Below are positions 5,576-12,578 of a stretch of 12,578 nucleotides of DNA, piece after piece. Source of the DNA: Demequinaceae bacterium UBA4004 (GTDB lineage Bacteria; Actinomycetota; Actinomycetes; Actinomycetales; Demequinaceae). Both the position numbers and the translations under genes were made by a program. The stretch is from the NCBI GenBank assembly GCA_002384765.1, contig DGBM01000111.1, forward strand, positions 2,560-15,137, given 5' to 3'. The notes beneath the pieces were generated by a model that was not told where the DNA came from, searched no databases, and was given only the letters and a program-made list of their open reading frames with translations. Each line of letters begins with the position of its first letter. The stretch's first letter is position 1.

Positions 5576-8350
5576 ATGCTCGAAGCTGACCGCCTGCCCG
5601 CCGAAGCGCGTGCACGGAAACTCATCGACGAGCAGCTCGAAGCAGCCGGATGGGTAGTGCAGGACCGCGCCGCGATCAACCTCTTTGCGGGCGTTGGCGT
5701 AGCAGTGCGTGAGTTCATCATGGCCTCGGGGCATGGACGGGCCGATTACTTACTCTTCGTAGACAAGCAGGTCGTCGGAGTCATCGAGGCGAAACCGGTC
5801 GGCACCTCCCTGTCAGGCGTCGAGTGGCAATCCGCGATGTATGCCACCGGCCTTCCCGATGCGCAGGCTAGGCGGGCGGTGGTTACCGACGGCCGTCTCC
5901 CGTTCGTGTTCGAGTCGTCAGGAGTCGAGACCCATTTCACGAACGGGTTCGACCCGCATCCGCGAGCGCGTCGAGTCTTCGCGTTCCCGCAACCGCCAAC
6001 CCTCGCACGGGCGGCCCGCGAAGCCATTGAGAGGCCGGGCGCCGCGACCTGGCGCGCCCGCGTCCACTCTCTCCCCGAGCTCGACCGCACAAGTCTGCGA
6101 CCAGCGCAGATCGATGCGGTCAACGGGGTGGAGCAAGCGCTGCGTGAGCAGAGGTATACGCGATCCCTCATCCAGATGGCCACGGGGGCGGGCAAGACAT
6201 TCACCGCCGTGACCGAGGCTTACAGGCTTCTCGCTTACGGCGGATTCACTCGCATCCTTTTCCTCGTCGACCGCAACAACCTCGCAGACCAGACGCTCGC
6301 TGAGTTCCAGAACTACCGCACCCCTGGCGACGGCCGGCGATTCACGGAGCTGTATCCCGTGATGAAGCTAACAAGCGCTGGGATGCTGCAGTCGGCCAGC
6401 GTGGTGATCTCGACGATCCAGCGCGTCCACCGTGTGCTCCAGGGCAAGGACGTCGAGGATCGCGACGATCCCGGTATCGACGGTTTCGTCCCCGACGTTC
6501 CGGTGACGGTGGCATACAACCATGCGCTCCCCCCGGAAGCGTTCGACCTGGTTATCGTGGACGAGGCGCATCGCTCTATATACGGCGTGTGGCGAGGGGT
6601 GCTCGAGTACTTCGACGCACACATCGTGGGGCTCACAGCGACGCCCGGCAAGCAGACGTTCGGGTTCTTTCAGCAGAACCTGGTTTCGGAATACACCTAC
6701 CCAGAGTCCGTCGCGGATGGAGTGAACGTCGACTTCGACATCTATCGCATCAAGACTCGTGTGAGCGATGAAGGCGGAGCGATCGAGGCGGGCACGGTCG
6801 TTCCCAAGGTCGACCGTCGCACGCGAAAGCAACGACTCGAGACGCTCGATGAGGATCTCCAGTACACCGCGACGCAGCTCGACCGAGCGGTTACGAACAT
6901 GTCTCAGTTGCGGACGATCCTCGAGACCTACCGCGACCGCATGCCCGAAATTTTTCCTGGTCGCCGCGTCGTGCCAAAGACGCTTATCTTCTGCAAGGAC
7001 GACAATCACGCCGAGACAGTGGTAAACCTTGCGCGCGAAGTGTTCGGCAAAGGCAACGACTTCGCAGCCAAGATCACCTACAACGCGAAAGATCCGAAGG
7101 GTCATTTGCAGGCGTTCCGCACCTCGCCGACGATGCGCGTCGCGGTCACCGTCGACATGATCGCCACCGGAACAGACGTCAAGCCGCTCGAGTGCGTCTT
7201 CTTCCTACGCGATGTGCGCAGCGCCCAGTACTTCGAGCAGATGAAAGGCCGGGGCGCACGAACGATCCCATCCGCAGACTTCCGAGCAGTCACCCCGGAT
7301 GCCGCACAGAAGACCCGCTTTGTGATCGTCGACGCCGTCGGGGTCACCGAGCACGACTTCGTCGAACCGCCGCTGAATCGAGATCGCGGAGTCTCGCTGC
7401 AAAAGTTGCTTGCGAAGGCCGCGGACCTCTCCATCACCGAGGACGAGACCGCGACCCTTGCTTCGCGCCTGTCGGCCCTCGAGCTACAGCTCACCGCGTC
7501 GGAACGCGCCGAGCTCGATGAGGTCGCCGGGGGATCGCTGCGCAACGTCATTCGCGGACTCGTCGACGCCGTCGATCCCGATACTCAGGCCGGTTCGCTG
7601 CCGGAGGTCGACGACGCGTCGCCCGAATCCGCGAGGGCTCGGGAAGCAGCGATCGCTGAGCTGATCGAGCGCGCCATCGAGCCACTCGCATCGAGCCCTG
7701 AGTTGCGCTCGCGCATTCTCGAGCTGCGCCGCACACACGACCAAGTGATCGACGAAGTGACGGTCGATGAGCTCGTCGATGCCTACGGCGTGGTCGACAC
7801 GAACCATGCGCGGTCGATCGTCGAATCGTGGCGCGGTTACCTCGCTGAGCATCGCAGTGAGATCAGCGCAATACAGGTGCTCATGGAAGCGAAGACTCGG
7901 CACGTGCCGTTCGCGGCCATCGCGGAACTCGCCGACCGCATTGCCCGGCCCCCGCACAACTGGACGGTCGACCTCATCTGGCACGCATACGAAGCGGTAC
8001 AGGTCGAACGCGTCAGGCCAAATGATCACGCGAGACTCACCGACCTCGTCTCCCTTCTGCGGTACGAGTTGGGCGAGGACACCGAACTCGTCCCGTATGC
8101 CGACGTCGTGCGAGCACGTTACGACGACTGGCTCGATCGTCAGGGCCTCGCCGGTGTCGCGTTCACGGATGATCAGCGCTGGTGGCTCGATCGAATGGCA
8201 GACGTCATCGCAAACTCGGCCGGTCTATCAGATGCCGATCTCGATGGCGCACCCTTCACCGAGCGCGGGGGAGTCGATGGTGCCATACGCGTCCTCGGCG
8301 ACCGCGCCGGTACGCTCATCGACGAACTGAACGTGGAGCTGACCGCGTGA
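5576..8350 (+). CDS. hsdR: Type I restriction endonuclease subunit R
   Basis: A 924-aa motor/nuclease subunit. The N-terminal PD-(D/E)xK nuclease is visible as GRADYLLF (D57) and GVIEAKP (E71, K73). The SF2 motor follows: MATGAGKT Walker A (201-208, K207), VIVDEAH (327-332), LTATP (353-357), a second RecA lobe with KTLIFCKDDNHAE (468-480), MIATGTDVKPL (528-538), and motif VI QMKGRGAR (555-562). A C-terminal helical region (~600-924) is the usual surface for binding the methylase, like that of EcoEI-type R subunits. Length is normal and no stop or shift is seen. HsdR cuts unmethylated DNA after ATP-driven translocation, in complex with HsdM and HsdS. Its stop overlaps the hsdS GTG by four bases (GTGA). 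Confidence 0.97.
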   Translation: MLEADRLPAEARARKLIDEQLEAAGWVVQDRAAINLFAGVGVAVREFIMASGHGRADYLLFVDKQVVGVIEAKPVGTSLSGVEWQSAMYATGLPDAQARRAVVTDGRLPFVFESSGVETHFTNGFDPHPRARRVFAFPQPPTLARAAREAIERPGAATWRARVHSLPELDRTSLRPAQIDAVNGVEQALREQRYTRSLIQMATGAGKTFTAVTEAYRLLAYGGFTRILFLVDRNNLADQTLAEFQNYRTPGDGRRFTELYPVMKLTSAGMLQSASVVISTIQRVHRVLQGKDVEDRDDPGIDGFVPDVPVTVAYNHALPPEAFDLVIVDEAHRSIYGVWRGVLEYFDAHIVGLTATPGKQTFGFFQQNLVSEYTYPESVADGVNVDFDIYRIKTRVSDEGGAIEAGTVVPKVDRRTRKQRLETLDEDLQYTATQLDRAVTNMSQLRTILETYRDRMPEIFPGRRVVPKTLIFCKDDNHAETVVNLAREVFGKGNDFAAKITYNAKDPKGHLQAFRTSPTMRVAVTVDMIATGTDVKPLECVFFLRDVRSAQYFEQMKGRGARTIPSADFRAVTPDAAQKTRFVIVDAVGVTEHDFVEPPLNRDRGVSLQKLLAKAADLSITEDETATLASRLSALELQLTASERAELDEVAGGSLRNVIRGLVDAVDPDTQAGSLPEVDDASPESARAREAAIAELIERAIEPLASSPELRSRILELRRTHDQVIDEVTVDELVDAYGVVDTNHARSIVESWRGYLAEHRSEISAIQVLMEAKTRHVPFAAIAELADRIARPPHNWTVDLIWHAYEAVQVERVRPNDHARLTDLVSLLRYELGEDTELVPYADVVRARYDDWLDRQGLAGVAFTDDQRWWLDRMADVIANSAGLSDADLDGAPFTERGGVDGAIRVLGDRAGTLIDELNVELTA

Positions 8351-9603
8351 GTTGGGAGATCGAGACGCTCGCAGACATCGCTCGAGGCGGACTCTTCACC
8401 GACGGTGACTGGGTCGAATCAAAGGACCAGGATTCGAGTGGGGGAGTGCGGCTGACTCAACTCGCTGACGTCGGAGTAGGGGTCTTTCGTGATCGAAGCA
8501 ATCGGTGGATGCGTGAAGATCAAGCCCTTCGACTCAACTGTACTTTTCTTCGTCCACACGACATCCTTATTGCCCGGATGCCCGATCCCATCGGGCGCGC
8601 ATGTCTTGTCCCTCACGGGATCGAGCGCGCCGTGACAGTCGTCGACGTGGCCGTTCTTCGAATCGCTAGACAGGATCTCGATCCGCGATTCGTTATGTGG
8701 GCGCTCAACTCTCCGAACGTGCGCGCCAGGGTCGAGTCCATGCAGTCAGGGACTACTAGGAAGCGCATCTCCCGCCGAAACCTGGCTGCCATCGGACTCT
8801 CGGTGCCGCCTGTGATCGAACAGCAGCGAATTGTGGACATGATCGAAGATCAATTCTCCCGACTCGACGCCGCCGAGCGAGGGTTGGATGTCGTGATAGC
8901 GCGGACGGCGTCACTAGTGCAGCGGGCGCTCGCGGACGCAAGCTTTGGCGCAGAGCTGGTGCCGCTTGCGGACCTAGCGGCAATTCAGTCCGGCATTCAG
9001 AAACAACCGAAGCGCCGACCGAGCAGAAACACAGCGCCATTTCTGCGAGTAGCCAACATAACTGCTTCGGGACTTGATCTCGCTGAACTTCATGAGGTCG
9101 AGATGTTCGCTGGCGACCAGGAACGGTACCAACTGCTGCTGGGCGATCTACTTGTTGTCGAAGGTAACGGTAGCGCCAACCAGATCGGCCGCGCTGCTCT
9201 CTGGGACAACAGCGTGCCCGGGGCGGTGCATCAAAACCATCTGATTCGCGTACGTCCTGGACCACGGTTGCTCCCGGCGTATCTCGAGGCGGTTTGGAAC
9301 GCACCTCAGCTTCGTCGACAGCTCTCCAGTGTCGCTAGCTCATCAAGTGGCCTCTACACTTTGAGCGTTCGTAAGTTGAGCGCCCTCGGGATTCCCGTGC
9401 CGTCGCGAGCGCATCAGGCCGAAGTGGTGCAACGCATTGCACTGGTCCGCGAGGTGGCGGGTCGCCTACGCGCGGAGGTCATGGCAGCCCAACATCGTTC
9501 AAAGTTGCTCCGCAGGGCCGTTCTCGCTTACGCGTTTTCAGGACAGCTGACGGGAGCGACATTCGACGCTGCTCGGATCGAAGAGTCCTTAGCGGCGCAA
9601 TGA
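8347..9603 (+). CDS. hsdS: Type I restriction-modification specificity subunit
   Basis: A 418-aa HsdS with two target-recognition domains, about residues 1-150 and 205-350. They are separated by a helical spacer, EQQRIVDMIEDQFSRLDAAE (158-177), and followed by its counterpart HQAEVVQRIALVREVAGRLR (356-375) and the AYAFSGQLTG tail (395-404). Conserved domain ends are visible (LAAIGLSVPPVIEQQ in the first, SALGIPVPSRAHQAE in the second). It directs HsdM and HsdR to a bipartite DNA target, each half read by one domain. GTG 8347 overlaps the hsdR stop, with GGAG 8-10 bases upstream; a longer in-frame extension to 8182 would run inside hsdR and is rejected. The recognised sequence cannot be read by eye. 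Confidence 0.95.
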   Translation: MSWEIETLADIARGGLFTDGDWVESKDQDSSGGVRLTQLADVGVGVFRDRSNRWMREDQALRLNCTFLRPHDILIARMPDPIGRACLVPHGIERAVTVVDVAVLRIARQDLDPRFVMWALNSPNVRARVESMQSGTTRKRISRRNLAAIGLSVPPVIEQQRIVDMIEDQFSRLDAAERGLDVVIARTASLVQRALADASFGAELVPLADLAAIQSGIQKQPKRRPSRNTAPFLRVANITASGLDLAELHEVEMFAGDQERYQLLLGDLLVVEGNGSANQIGRAALWDNSVPGAVHQNHLIRVRPGPRLLPAYLEAVWNAPQLRRQLSSVASSSSGLYTLSVRKLSALGIPVPSRAHQAEVVQRIALVREVAGRLRAEVMAAQHRSKLLRRAVLAYAFSGQLTGATFDAARIEESLAAQ

Positions 9604-9652
9604 TACGGACGCCGGGCGCCATGCAAACCTCGTTTACTCATTGCCAGAACAT

Positions 9653-9664
9653 GTAAATATTTAC
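9653..9664. promoter_or_regulatory. 12-base AT-rich palindrome, candidate fic operator
   Basis: GTAAATATTTAC is a perfect palindrome about 50 bases upstream of the fic start and just upstream of the -35-like hexamer. A related TTTTTACAC follows at 9671-9679. The position suits binding by a small winged-helix dimer, plausibly the C-terminal domain of the Fic protein itself. Confidence 0.5.
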
Positions 9665-9672
9665 TCCGAATT

Positions 9673-9703
9673 TTTACACGTTCTCGCGTCGTGTGCGTAG
9701 ACT
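9673..9703 (+). promoter_or_regulatory. Candidate leaderless promoter of fic
   Basis: TTTACA (9673-9678) and TAGACT (9698-9703, TAnnnT type) have a 19-base spacer. A transcript would start about 7 bases after the -10, at the GTG codon 9710. No ribosome site precedes that codon, as expected for the leaderless mRNAs common in actinobacteria. Confidence 0.5.
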
Positions 9704-9709
9704 TTGCAT

Positions 9710-10825
9710 GTGACATGGCAGCCAAACGAGCCGTACAATGAGCTTCCCGCATTGCCTCCCAACACCGCGGTCGAGACGGTCGCCGTCCTCAAGGCGGCTA
9801 TCGAGGCGCGTGCGCAGGTCGCGGCCCTCGACCAGGCGACTCGGCGCATGCCCAACCCGGCGGTACTGCTCAACGCTATTCCGATCCTCGAAGCGCAAGC
9901 GAGCTCCGAGATCGAGAACATCGTGACGACAACCGACGAACTGTTCCGCTACGCGCAAGACGAGTCAGAACTCGCGACGCCCGAGACGAAAGAGACGCTG
10001 CGCTACCGCTCTGCACTGTTCGCGGGGTTGGAGAGTGTGCGATCGCGCCCGCTCTCGGTCACCACCGCGACCCAGATCTGTTCGATCATCCAGCAACGCG
10101 AGATGGATGTGCGCGATCTGCCCGGCACGATCATCGCAAACCCCGCGACACGACGCGCGATCTACACCCCGCCGCACGGGGCAGCTGTCATTCGCGGGAA
10201 GCTTGCCAACTGGGCGGACTTCATCCATGGGGCGCGGTCGGTCGACCCGCTCGTCCGGATGGCAATCGCGCACTACCAGTTCGAGGCGATCCACCCCTTC
10301 GCCGACGGAAACGGAAGGACCGGTCGCATCCTGAACATACTGATGATCGTGGATGCCGGCCTGCTCCAGTCGCCGATCCTTTACCTGTCGCGATACATCA
10401 TCGTTCATAAGGACGACTATTACCGGCTGCTTCTCGAAGTTACCCGCAGCGGTGTGTGGGAGGAGTGGATCCTGTTCATGCTCGACGCCGTCCGCGAGAC
10501 CGCCCGGGTGACGCTCGCGAAGATCGACGCCATTCAAGCGTTGCAGGTGAACGTGCGTGAACAGGTGCGCGAGACAAGCGCGGGCGCGAATTCCGATCTG
10601 CTGGATGTGCTGTTCGAGCAGCCGTATTGCCGGATCAGCAACGTGATAGCGCGTTGCGGGGTCTCTCGGCCAACGGCGACCAAATGGCTGAACGAGCTTG
10701 TTGCGACCGGGGTGCTCCGCGACATTCGCGTGGGTCGCGAGAGACTATTCATCAACTACGCGTTCTTCGAGATCCTGTTGCGTGACGAGCCCGACGACAC
10801 GCCTCGAGACGCGACTCTCTTCTGA
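9710..10825 (+). CDS. fic: Fic family protein AMP-transferase with C-terminal winged helix
   Basis: A 371-aa protein of the Shewanella SoFic type. The typical N-terminus is WQPNEPYNELPALPP (residues 3-17). The inhibitory helix motif SSEIEN ([S/T]xxxE[G/N], 65-70, E69) precedes the Fic core. The active-site motif HPFADGNGRTGR (195-206, catalytic H195, with N201 and R203) is complete. Residues ~295-350 form a winged helix (CGVSRPTATKWLNELVATG as recognition helix). Fic enzymes transfer AMP from ATP to Ser, Thr or Tyr hydroxyls on proteins, and the inhibitory Glu keeps them off until released. The target is unknown. GTG 9710 was chosen for family alignment and promoter position; TTG 9704 is possible. 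It lies between hsdS and hsdM, and hsdM follows after 24 bases. Confidence 0.93.
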   Translation: MTWQPNEPYNELPALPPNTAVETVAVLKAAIEARAQVAALDQATRRMPNPAVLLNAIPILEAQASSEIENIVTTTDELFRYAQDESELATPETKETLRYRSALFAGLESVRSRPLSVTTATQICSIIQQREMDVRDLPGTIIANPATRRAIYTPPHGAAVIRGKLANWADFIHGARSVDPLVRMAIAHYQFEAIHPFADGNGRTGRILNILMIVDAGLLQSPILYLSRYIIVHKDDYYRLLLEVTRSGVWEEWILFMLDAVRETARVTLAKIDAIQALQVNVREQVRETSAGANSDLLDVLFEQPYCRISNVIARCGVSRPTATKWLNELVATGVLRDIRVGRERLFINYAFFEILLRDEPDDTPRDATLF

Positions 10826-10849
10826 CGCAAGCCCTCGGAGACCTTCCTG

Positions 10850-12328
10850 ATGCCTGACTCTCGCCGCCTTGTCGACAAACTCTGGTCGTACGCGAACGTG
10901 CTGCGCGACGACGGCGTCGGCACGATCGACTACACGGAGCAGCTGACCTATCTGCTCTTCCTCAAGATGGCTCACGAGCGGGCCACACGACCGCTTAGAC
11001 CCGAGAAGATAGTTCCCGACGAGTACTCGTGGCAGCGACTGCTCGATGCCGACGGCGTGGAGCTAGAGCTTGAATACACGCGCATCCTGCAAGGGCTCGG
11101 GCGCGAGACCGGCACGCTCGGCGTGATCTTCCGCAAAGCGCAGAATCGGGTTCAGGATCCCGCGAAGCTGAAGCGCCTTATCCATGACCTCATCGACGCG
11201 GAGCAGTGGTCGCAGACCGGGGTCGACATCAAGGGTGACGCGTACGAGTCGCTGCTTGCGAAGGGCGCAGAAGACGTCAAGTCGGGTGCGGGGCAATATT
11301 TCACTCCTCGCCCGATCATTGATGCCATCGTTGACTGCATTCGTCCGACTGTCGAGGACACGGTGACTGACCCCGCGTGCGGCACGGGCGGGTTCCTGTT
11401 GCAGGCGTACGAGCATGTCGCGCGCTACGCGTCGTCCTTCACGCCTCCGCAGCGTGAGCACCTCGGGACGGGACTCGTGCATGGCGTCGAGCTGGTCGAC
11501 GGCACCGCGCGTCTGGCCGCGATGAACCTTCTGCTGCACGGCGCCGGCGAGGCCAATGGTCCGTCACTCATCGAGGTAAAAGATTCGCTTATCGCGGACC
11601 CCGGGCGCCGGTGGAGCGTGGTGCTTTCTAACCCGCCGTTCGGTCGCAAGTCATCGTTGACGATGGTCGGTGCCGACGGGCGCGAAGCGCGCGAGGATCT
11701 CGAGATCGAGCGCCAGGACTTCGTCGTCACGACGTCGAACAAGCAACTCAACTTCCTTCAGCACATCGCGACGATCCTCGACATCAACGGGCGGGCTGCG
11801 GTCGTGCTACCCGACAACGTGCTGTTTGAAGGTGGAGCCGGCGAGACCCTGCGTCGGCGGATGCTGAAAGACTTCGATCTGCACACGATGCTTCGGCTGC
11901 CGACGGGCATCTTCTATGCCGGCGGTGTCAAGGCGAACGTGCTGTTCTTCGACAAGAAGCCGGCGGGTGAGCGTCCCTGGACGTCGAAGCTCTGGATCTA
12001 CGATCTGCGCACGAATCAGCACTTCACCCTCAAGCAGAATCCGCTGACGCGTGCCCACCTTGACAACTTTGTGTCGTGCTTTGGTGTCGATCGCGAGTCC
12101 CGCGTCGAGACCGAGCAATACAAGTTTTTCGACTATGAGGAGCTGGTTGCGCGGGACAAGATCAATCTGGACATCACGTGGCTGAGAGACGAGTCGCTCG
12201 AAAACCTTGACAACCTCCCCGCGCCCGAGGTCATCGCGCGCGAGATCGTGGAGGACCTGACCGCAGCACTGGCGGAGTTCGAAACGGTCGCGGCCGCGTT
12301 GGAATCGGGCGCCGCGAAGAGTTCCTGA
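10850..12328 (+). CDS. hsdM: Type I restriction-modification DNA methyltransferase subunit (N6-adenine)
   Basis: A 492-aa methyltransferase. The N-terminal helical domain (residues ~5-120, WSYANVLRDDGVGTIDYTEQ onward) is the HsdM_N type. The catalytic domain contains GQYFTPRP (148-155), the S-adenosylmethionine motif DPACGTGG (174-181) and the catalytic NPPF (261-264). Length and layout are normal and no lesion is seen. With HsdS it methylates adenines at the target, protecting host DNA, and it is required for HsdR cleavage. GGAG (10837-10840) lies 9 bases before the ATG. It is co-directional with fic and only 24 bases away, so it is probably transcribed from the fic promoter and not from the hsdR-hsdS unit. 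Confidence 0.97.
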   Translation: MPDSRRLVDKLWSYANVLRDDGVGTIDYTEQLTYLLFLKMAHERATRPLRPEKIVPDEYSWQRLLDADGVELELEYTRILQGLGRETGTLGVIFRKAQNRVQDPAKLKRLIHDLIDAEQWSQTGVDIKGDAYESLLAKGAEDVKSGAGQYFTPRPIIDAIVDCIRPTVEDTVTDPACGTGGFLLQAYEHVARYASSFTPPQREHLGTGLVHGVELVDGTARLAAMNLLLHGAGEANGPSLIEVKDSLIADPGRRWSVVLSNPPFGRKSSLTMVGADGREAREDLEIERQDFVVTTSNKQLNFLQHIATILDINGRAAVVLPDNVLFEGGAGETLRRRMLKDFDLHTMLRLPTGIFYAGGVKANVLFFDKKPAGERPWTSKLWIYDLRTNQHFTLKQNPLTRAHLDNFVSCFGVDRESRVETEQYKFFDYEELVARDKINLDITWLRDESLENLDNLPAPEVIAREIVEDLTAALAEFETVAAALESGAAKSS

Positions 12329-12375
12329 TCTTGAGACCGCGCTTCGCCGAGATGACGACCCCAGGTATACGAAGA

Positions 12376-12395
12376 TCTAGGACTGTTGACCTAGA
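12376..12395. repeat. Hairpin downstream of hsdM without a T-run
   Basis: TCTAGG (12376-12381) and CCTAGA (12390-12395) pair as a 6-base stem around an 8-base loop. No T-run follows on either strand, so it is not a standard terminator. It lies next to the T-loop-like sequence and could be part of an attachment site. Confidence 0.4.
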
Positions 12396-12402
12396 CGCGA
12401 CG

Positions 12403-12417
12403 GCGGGAGTCGAACTC
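12403..12417 (-). other. tRNA/tmRNA T-loop-like sequence, possible attachment-site remnant
   Basis: On the minus strand this reads GAGTTCGACTCCCGC, followed by CGTCGCG. TTCGACT fits the TTCRANY loop of tRNAs, and TTCGACTCCCGCC resembles the tmRNA 3' end as I recall it. The five bases on the loop's 5' side do not pair well with CCCGC, and no cloverleaf surrounds it, so it is not a working tRNA. Short 3'-tRNA copies are what integrases leave at element borders. Confidence 0.3.
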
Positions 12418-12436
12418 AGGCGGGCGTTTTCCGCCT
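12418..12436. repeat. Short hairpin AGGCGG/CCGCCT
   Basis: AGGCGG (12418-12423) and CCGCCT (12431-12436) form a 6-base GC-rich stem with a 7-base loop containing TTTT. It may contribute to termination after hsdM, but no T-run follows the stem. Confidence 0.35.
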
Positions 12437-12457
12437 TGCCGCGAGATTCGGGAAAAA

Positions 12458-12479
12458 CCGCGTGATTACGCGGAATTTT
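12458..12479 (+). terminator. Probable rho-independent terminator of fic-hsdM
   Basis: CCGCGT-GATT-ACGCGG is a perfect 6-base GC-rich stem with a tetraloop, followed by AATTTT and preceded by AAAAA. It therefore could act in both directions. It lies about 130 bases after the hsdM stop, with no gene between. Confidence 0.55.
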
Positions 12480-12532
12480 CGCTTTCCTCGACGGGGCTCA
12501 AACGGGCTCGATCGGGGTGAATCTCGACCAAG

Positions 12533-12551
12533 TGTGGGCAGAATGTGGGCA
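12533..12551 (+). repeat. Direct repeat TGTGGGCA x2, candidate recombinase arm site
   Basis: Two exact copies (12533-12540 and 12544-12551) lie 11 bases apart, about one helical turn. The phasing suits two protein molecules bound on one face of the DNA, as at integrase or excisionase arm sites. This is inferred from spacing only. Confidence 0.35.
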
Positions 12552-12562
12552 CTTCCGTCACC

Positions 12563-12578
12563 GATGTCCTGAGACATC
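12563..12578. repeat. Inverted repeat at the window edge
   Basis: GATGTC-CTGA-GACATC is a perfect 6-base inverted repeat with a 4-base centre, running exactly to the window end and possibly longer. It could be the operator of, or the end of, something beyond the window. Confidence 0.4.

Larger units (their letters stand above)
9604..9709 (+). promoter_or_regulatory. AT-rich fic promoter region
   Basis: This 106-base gap breaks the otherwise overlapping R-S unit. It becomes strongly AT-rich at 9645-9680 in a GC-rich locus. It holds a 12-base palindrome, a repeated TTTACTC (9633-9639 and 9660-9666) and a -35/-10 pair described separately. It is the likely start of a second transcript, fic-hsdM. 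Confidence 0.6.

Noticed and set aside
6368..7105. Minus-strand open frame within hsdR
   Set aside because: It is fully inside a clear HsdR motor domain and shows no family features.
8182..8346. In-frame upstream extension of hsdS
   Set aside because: It lies within hsdR and reads as low-complexity Arg-rich sequence; the GTG at 8347 has the overlap and ribosome site expected.
12396..12440. A complete tRNA gene
   Set aside because: Only a T-loop-like segment exists; the T-stem mispairs and no anticodon or D arm could be placed.

Overview
The sequence is GC-rich, with many GTG starts, four-base stop/start overlaps and AAGGAGG-type ribosome sites. The gene families (ParA with a ribbon-helix-helix partner, an NrdH-like redoxin, a zeta toxin, and Fic beside a type I R-M system) point to a high-GC actinobacterium, plausibly Microbacteriaceae. 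Taxonomy is inferred from style only. No core housekeeping genes are present, so this is accessory DNA: a plasmid, an integrative element or a genomic island.

Left part (1-3160). A minus-strand gene runs off the left edge. A short AT-rich regulatory stretch separates it from a tightly packed plus-strand operon. The operon encodes a small excisionase-type HTH protein, a ParA ATPase, a small ribbon-helix-helix-like protein (probable ParA partner), an NrdH-like redoxin, a basic protein built on a degenerate ~15-residue repeat, and an 84-aa hypothetical protein. The first five overlap by 1-11 bases, so translational coupling is likely. This looks like the segregation and maintenance module of a mobile element.

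Middle (3161-5338). A gene-poor stretch holds a possible decayed gene and four CGAAGT repeats that look like iterons. It is followed on the minus strand by a toxin-antitoxin pair. The antitoxin-like protein (84 aa) is immediately followed by a zeta-toxin-like kinase of 329 aa. The kinase P-loop lysine and hydroxyl residue are replaced (GQQGSGRA instead of GxxGxGK[ST]), so it may be inactive or altered.

Right part (5339-12328). A type I restriction-modification locus has the unusual order small membrane protein - hsdR - hsdS - fic - hsdM. HsdR, HsdS and HsdM all look intact, with every key motif seen. A full-length Fic AMP-transferase with its inhibitory motif and a C-terminal winged helix sits between hsdS and hsdM. 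It has its own AT-rich palindrome and a promoter placed so that the mRNA would start at the GTG codon (leaderless). fic and hsdM therefore form a second transcription unit, and the modification subunit may be controlled together with, or by, the Fic protein. This is the most interesting feature of the window.

Right edge (12329-12578). This non-coding segment has several hairpins (one a plausible terminator), a tRNA/tmRNA T-loop-like stretch, a repeated TGTGGGCA and a terminal palindrome. It may be the boundary of an integrated element.
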